This document shows positions 61,084-64,000 of a DNA stretch of 64,000 nucleotides, in pieces. The stretch comes from Lachnospiraceae bacterium. GTDB taxonomy: Bacteria > Bacillota > Clostridia > Lachnospirales > Lachnospiraceae. Numbering within the stretch: the stretch's first letter is position 1; every line of letters starts with the position of its first letter. Position numbers and translations under genes: made by a program. A model generated the notes under the pieces. It worked only from the letters and a program-made list of their open reading frames with translations. It did no database searches and was not told the DNA's origin. The stretch lies in assembly GCA_910575835.1 (NCBI GenBank), contig CAJTGB010000007.1:62001-126000 (forward strand), read 5' to 3'.

Positions 61084-61455
61084 TCAATCTTCCAATATAA
61101 TCTCGAATAACGTCCGAATCTCCGCGTCCGTCAACCCGCAGCTCCTTCCCTTCCGTATCGCCCGCTCCAGATCAGCCTCCACTTCCTTCTTCTTCTCTTC
61201 CAGCATCAATCCCTGGCTGGTGAACGCAACGAAGCTTCCTTTCCCGTGTACCGTATTCACAAAACCTTCCTCATCCAGTACATCATACGCCTTCTTCACA
61301 GTCAGTGCGCTGACCTTCAGCTCCTTCGCCAATGTACGCACCGACGGGAGCATGGTGTCCTCCTTAAGTTCCCCATGCATAACCTTATTCTTAATCTGCT
61401 CCACAATCTGTTCGTAGATCGGCTGCATGGAAGAATGATTAACGATTAATTTCAT
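61084..61455 (-). CDS. YtrA-subfamily GntR regulator
   Basis: A 123-residue regulator: winged helix with MQPIYEQIVEQIKNKVMHGEL and LPSVRTLAKELKVSALTVKKAYDVLDEEG, then a short helical dimer tail without an effector domain, which defines the YtrA group. It probably represses its own operon by binding the large dyad that overlaps the promoter. AAGGAGGGGTG is the ribosome site. Confidence 0.93.
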   Translation of the reverse strand: MKLIVNHSSMQPIYEQIVEQIKNKVMHGELKEDTMLPSVRTLAKELKVSALTVKKAYDVLDEEGFVNTVHGKGSFVAFTSQGLMLEEKKKEVEADLERAIRKGRSCGLTDAEIRTLFEIILED

Positions 61456-61474
61456 TTCACCCCTCCTTCGATAT

Positions 61475-61523
61475 AAACAGTATATAACAGTTTATATCTG
61501 TTGTCAACTGTTTTATACTGTTT
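61475..61523 (-). promoter_or_regulatory. GntR operon promoter overlapped by a long operator dyad
   Basis: TTGACA (61502-61507) and TATACT (61479-61484), 17-base spacing, on the minus strand. AAACAGTATATAACAGTT (61475-61492) and AACTGTTTTATACTGTTT (61506-61523) are inverted copies covering both elements, which fits autorepression. Confidence 0.85.
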
Positions 61524-61607
61524 ATTTAATCAAAATTTCCCTGCAGCCATGGCTGACCGTCCCAATGCCCGGCAAGTGTGGTCAAGCTTCGCTGGACACA
61601 CCGCCAT

Positions 61608-61648
61608 AAAAAAAGCCATAGTCCGCGAAGCCACAGACTATAGCTTTT
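61608..61648 (-). terminator. Terminator of the his operon and small membrane protein
   Basis: On the minus strand AAAAGCTATAGTC pairs with GACTATGGCTTTT over 13 bp with one GU pair, followed by a T-run. It is about 20 bases after the stop of the 61671 gene. Confidence 0.88.
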
Positions 61649-61670
61649 CAAGGCAATATTCAGTTATGTA

Positions 61671-61979
61671 TTATAGCTCCCTCCAAACCTCTGCAATATC
61701 TATATCTGACGTAATCTCATTCATAATACGGCTGCTGTCCACCCGCATGACTTCACTGCCGTTCTTATCCATGGAAACAAACGCGGCAAACAGTACCAGG
61801 CACAGGAACAAACGGATTCCGAATGTCCCTGTGGGCAGCGACGGCTCATCCTCATAGATCTGATGATATGCAGCCTTATATCTGGGATGGACTGCCGGTA
61901 CAGATCGTCTGTCGTTATACATCTCCCTGGTCTGTTCCAAAAGCCTTTGCCTTCTCTTCTCAGAATCATTCACACGCAT
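61671..61979 (-). CDS. Uncharacterised small membrane protein
   Basis: A 102-residue protein. A basic N-terminus (DSEKRRQRLLEQTREMY), one hydrophobic helix (about 55-70, GIRLFLCLVLFAAFVS) and an acidic C-terminus. Family not recognised. It lies 44 bases after hisIE and before a terminator, so it may belong to the his transcript. Two ATGs (61982, 61979) are adjacent. Confidence 0.7.
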   Translation of the reverse strand: MRVNDSEKRRQRLLEQTREMYNDRRSVPAVHPRYKAAYHQIYEDEPSLPTGTFGIRLFLCLVLFAAFVSMDKNGSEVMRVDSSRIMNEITSDIDIAEVWREL

Positions 61980-62023
61980 CACCTCATCACAATATATGCG
62001 CGTCCTGTCCCGGATATGTAAGA

Positions 62024-63307
62024 TCAGCGGTCCGCCAGTTCTTTGATGATGTCATCCCATGTGATTCCTTTTAAGGCCATCAGTACCATTGCATGATACA
62101 GAAAATCCGACAGCTCGTATTTGACCTCCTCTGAATTAGGGTTCTTCGCCGCGATCACGACCTCCGTGGCCTCTTCTCCTATCTTCTTTAAGATCTTATC
62201 GATTCCCTTCTCGAACAGATAGTTTGTATAGGAGCCTTCCTTCGGATGTTCCTTCCTGTCGAGGATCGTCTCATACACCGATTCAAATACCCTCAGCGGA
62301 TTCGTCTCGTCGTAGTCGTTGCCCGCAAGATGCTGGAAGAAACAGGTCGGATTGCCCGTATGGCATGCCGCGCCCACCTGGTCTACTTTGGCAAGCAGCG
62401 TATCATTATCACAGTCTATAGTCAGGGACTTGACATACTGATAATGTCCGCTGGTCTCTCCCTTGACCCAGAGCTTTTGTCTGCTTCTGCTGTAATAGGT
62501 CATTCTGCCTGTCTTGATCGTATGGTAGAACGCCTCTTTATTCATGTACGCCAGCATCAATACCTCCTGGGTCTTATAATGCTGTACGATAACCGGTATA
62601 AGCCCCTGTTCATTCGTCTTAAACTGCGAGAATTCCATCATGCTCTCATAGGACGTCATACGGATCTCCTTCTGTTCGCACTGCTCCTTGAACGCGGCAA
62701 AATCCATATCCGTCTGGCTGACAAACCTGCCGGATAATCCCTTGACGCCGGAAGATTTCAGAATCTTGAACAGCTCCGCACTCTCCATGGTATCCGTCAC
62801 CACCACGCATGGAATATCCGTTATATTCGCGACAGAATTCAAGTCGAGCCTATGCATGAAGATGATCTCGCTGCAGCATTCCCGGATAATATGCTGATGC
62901 TTGAACAGCGCGTCAAAATCATTCAGGGATACGGCTAACTTCTCTTTCCCAAAGCGCTTGGCGGCATCCTCGATCAGTTTCACGCTGTCCTGTTTTGAAA
63001 AATTCAGGATCGCCCGTTTCGATCCTGCATAGAGTATCTTCTTGATGTCCTCCTGACGCTTTACATTGCCTCCCGCCACCATCGGGATCCGAATGACACG
63101 GTTCATCCGTTTCATCAGATCGATCGCCTCATCATGTTCATTCGCATAATCTGACAGATCAAACACGATCAATTCGTCTGCCCCGCTGTCACTGTAGCGT
63201 TTTGCCAATTCAATTGCATCCTCTGCAACGACGGTGCGGTCGTCAAACCAGCTTACCGCCTTTCCCTCTGCGATGAAAATGCAGGGGATCAATCTCTTAT
63301 AACTCAT
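62024..63307 (-). CDS. hisIE: HisIE with N-terminal HisF/HisA-like domain
   Basis: A 427-residue three-domain protein. Residues 1-205 resemble the HisF/HisA half-barrel fold ([35 protein letters not shown]), but the catalytic Asp11 of HisF is Phe11 and Asp130 aligns with Asn129. Residues about 215-320 are HisI (phosphoribosyl-AMP cyclohydrolase) with DCDNDTLL and [11 protein letters not shown] as metal site; about 330-427 is HisE (phosphoribosyl-ATP pyrophosphohydrolase) with [15 protein letters not shown]. HisI and HisE look intact; the barrel probably is not an active cyclase. ATG 63307 follows AAAGGAGATG. Confidence 0.9.
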   Translation of the reverse strand: MSYKRLIPCIFIAEGKAVSWFDDRTVVAEDAIELAKRYSDSGADELIVFDLSDYANEHDEAIDLMKRMNRVIRIPMVAGGNVKRQEDIKKILYAGSKRAILNFSKQDSVKLIEDAAKRFGKEKLAVSLNDFDALFKHQHIIRECCSEIIFMHRLDLNSVANITDIPCVVVTDTMESAELFKILKSSGVKGLSGRFVSQTDMDFAAFKEQCEQKEIRMTSYESMMEFSQFKTNEQGLIPVIVQHYKTQEVLMLAYMNKEAFYHTIKTGRMTYYSRSRQKLWVKGETSGHYQYVKSLTIDCDNDTLLAKVDQVGAACHTGNPTCFFQHLAGNDYDETNPLRVFESVYETILDRKEHPKEGSYTNYLFEKGIDKILKKIGEEATEVVIAAKNPNSEEVKYELSDFLYHAMVLMALKGITWDDIIKELADR

Positions 63308-63320
63308 TGCTTCATCTCCT

Positions 63321-63908
63321 TTATAAACTTCCCTTCGTGGTCCAGGCTTCCTGTATCCGCGGCTCCTTCTGCGTCGCCGTATCAAGCGCCTTACCAAAGC
63401 TCTTAAACAATGCCTCAGCCTTATGATGATTGTTCTCTCCGTCCAGAAGCTTAAGATGGATATTCATCATCGCACTGTAGGATATCGCATAGAAGAAATC
63501 CTTGATCATCTCTGTATCCAGATCCCCCAGGCGTTCTGCGGTAAATTCGGAATCGAACCTCAGATACGGCCTCCCGGAGAGATCGACCGCGCATAACACT
63601 AACGTCTCATCCATAGGAAGTATGAAATGCCCGTACCGCCTGATCCCGGCCTTATCGCCTGCCGCCTTCAGGATCGCCTGCCCCAGCACGATCCCGGTAT
63701 CCTCGATCGTATGGTGGCAGTCCACCGCAAGATCCCCCTTGGCAACGATCTCAAGATCAAACAATCCATGCCTGGCGAAGCCGTCAAGCATATGATCAAA
63801 AAATCCGATCCCGGTATCGATTCTGGTCTTCCCTGTTCCGTCAAGATTCAGGGTGACCGAGATATCCGTTTCCTTCGTTGTTCTTCTTAGACTTACTGTC
63901 CTCTCCAT
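63321..63908 (-). CDS. hisB: Imidazoleglycerol-phosphate dehydratase
   Basis: A 195-residue monofunctional HisB. Metal-binding motifs are [14 protein letters not shown] and [11 protein letters not shown], and [15 protein letters not shown] near the C-terminus. It dehydrates imidazoleglycerol phosphate in histidine synthesis. It starts 12 bases after hisD with TAGGAGG before it. Confidence 0.96.
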   Translation of the reverse strand: MERTVSLRRTTKETDISVTLNLDGTGKTRIDTGIGFFDHMLDGFARHGLFDLEIVAKGDLAVDCHHTIEDTGIVLGQAILKAAGDKAGIRRYGHFILPMDETLVLCAVDLSGRPYLRFDSEFTAERLGDLDTEMIKDFFYAISYSAMMNIHLKLLDGENNHHKAEALFKSFGKALDTATQKEPRIQEAWTTKGSL

Positions 63909-63920
63909 ATCCCATACCTC

Positions 63921-64000
63921 CTAATCGGCACGCTGTTCAAACCGAACATGGACAGAGTTCGCATGAGCGGTCAGCTGCTCTGCCTTGGCAAACCGTTCAA
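63921..64000 (-). CDS. hisD: Histidinol dehydrogenase, C-terminal end
   Basis: The minus strand ends with the last 26 codons, ERFAKAEQLTAHANSVHVR followed by FEQRAD and TAG at 63923. The AEQLTAHANSV motif is the HisD C-terminal signature. The rest lies outside the window. Confidence 0.9.
   Translation of the reverse strand, partial: ERFAKAEQLTAHANSVHVRFEQRAD

Overview
The window is low-to-mid GC DNA from a Clostridia bacterium, most likely a Lachnospiraceae (Clostridium cluster XIVa) gut anaerobe. The case rests on gene order (rodA-mgsA; yggS-sepF-ylmH-lspA-rluD; rplU-prp-rpmA; obg-yhbY-nadD-yqeK-rsfS; a radical-SAM pair TIGR03960/DUF2344), strong AGGAGG ribosome sites, an L27 N-terminus of the Prp-cleaved Firmicutes type, and Gram-positive LexA boxes. 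I see no rRNA, tRNA, CRISPR array or complete insertion sequence.

Bases 1-23,000 are housekeeping. Rightward genes cover cell shape and wall (rodA end, DD-carboxypeptidase), methylglyoxal synthase, division (sepF), lipoprotein processing (lspA) and RNA modification. A tyrosine recombinase and the SOS pair yneA-like/lexA follow, with three LexA boxes in the divergent promoter. Leftward operons then cover ribosome assembly and NAD synthesis, L21/Prp/L27 (clear promoter, leader and terminator), aspartokinase and small metabolic enzymes. Bases 23,000-26,250 hold a TPP-riboswitch-controlled thiamine-precursor importer.

From 26,280 the DNA is accessory. It opens with a BlaI/M56 operon carrying three proteins I do not recognise. 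A MITE-like element and an Agr-type two-component system without a peptide gene follow. A myo-inositol catabolic operon (iolC-iolD-iolB-iolA-transporter-iolJ, leftward) lies at 32,900-40,960. Its promoter carries repeated GCACGCAA half-sites, and a perfect dyad of the same half-site lies before a LacI-family gene 15 kb away (55,876-55,905), so that gene is the best candidate iol regulator. Bases 41,165-43,823 hold three broken genes in a row: an acetyltransferase interrupted by a palindromic element, an AraC regulator with its DNA-binding part deleted, and a DUF1703 ATPase/nuclease split by deletion and frameshift.

Bases 44,000-47,350 contain a second LytTR two-component system followed by a small membrane protein and a DUF3267 metalloprotease, its likely targets. 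Bases 48,362-54,778 hold the most unusual locus: two lipoproteins, each a solute-binding domain fused to a domain resembling the C-terminal half of 5'-nucleotidases, followed by a Cache-type hybrid sensor kinase with two receiver domains and no transporter genes. I read this as a candidate extracellular sensing system. The right end has the LacI regulator, a MATE exporter, a nuclease-transposase remnant, a ThrE-type exporter, a GntR-controlled ABC transporter, and the histidine genes hisD-hisB-hisIE, the last with a HisF-like domain that appears to have lost its catalytic aspartates.
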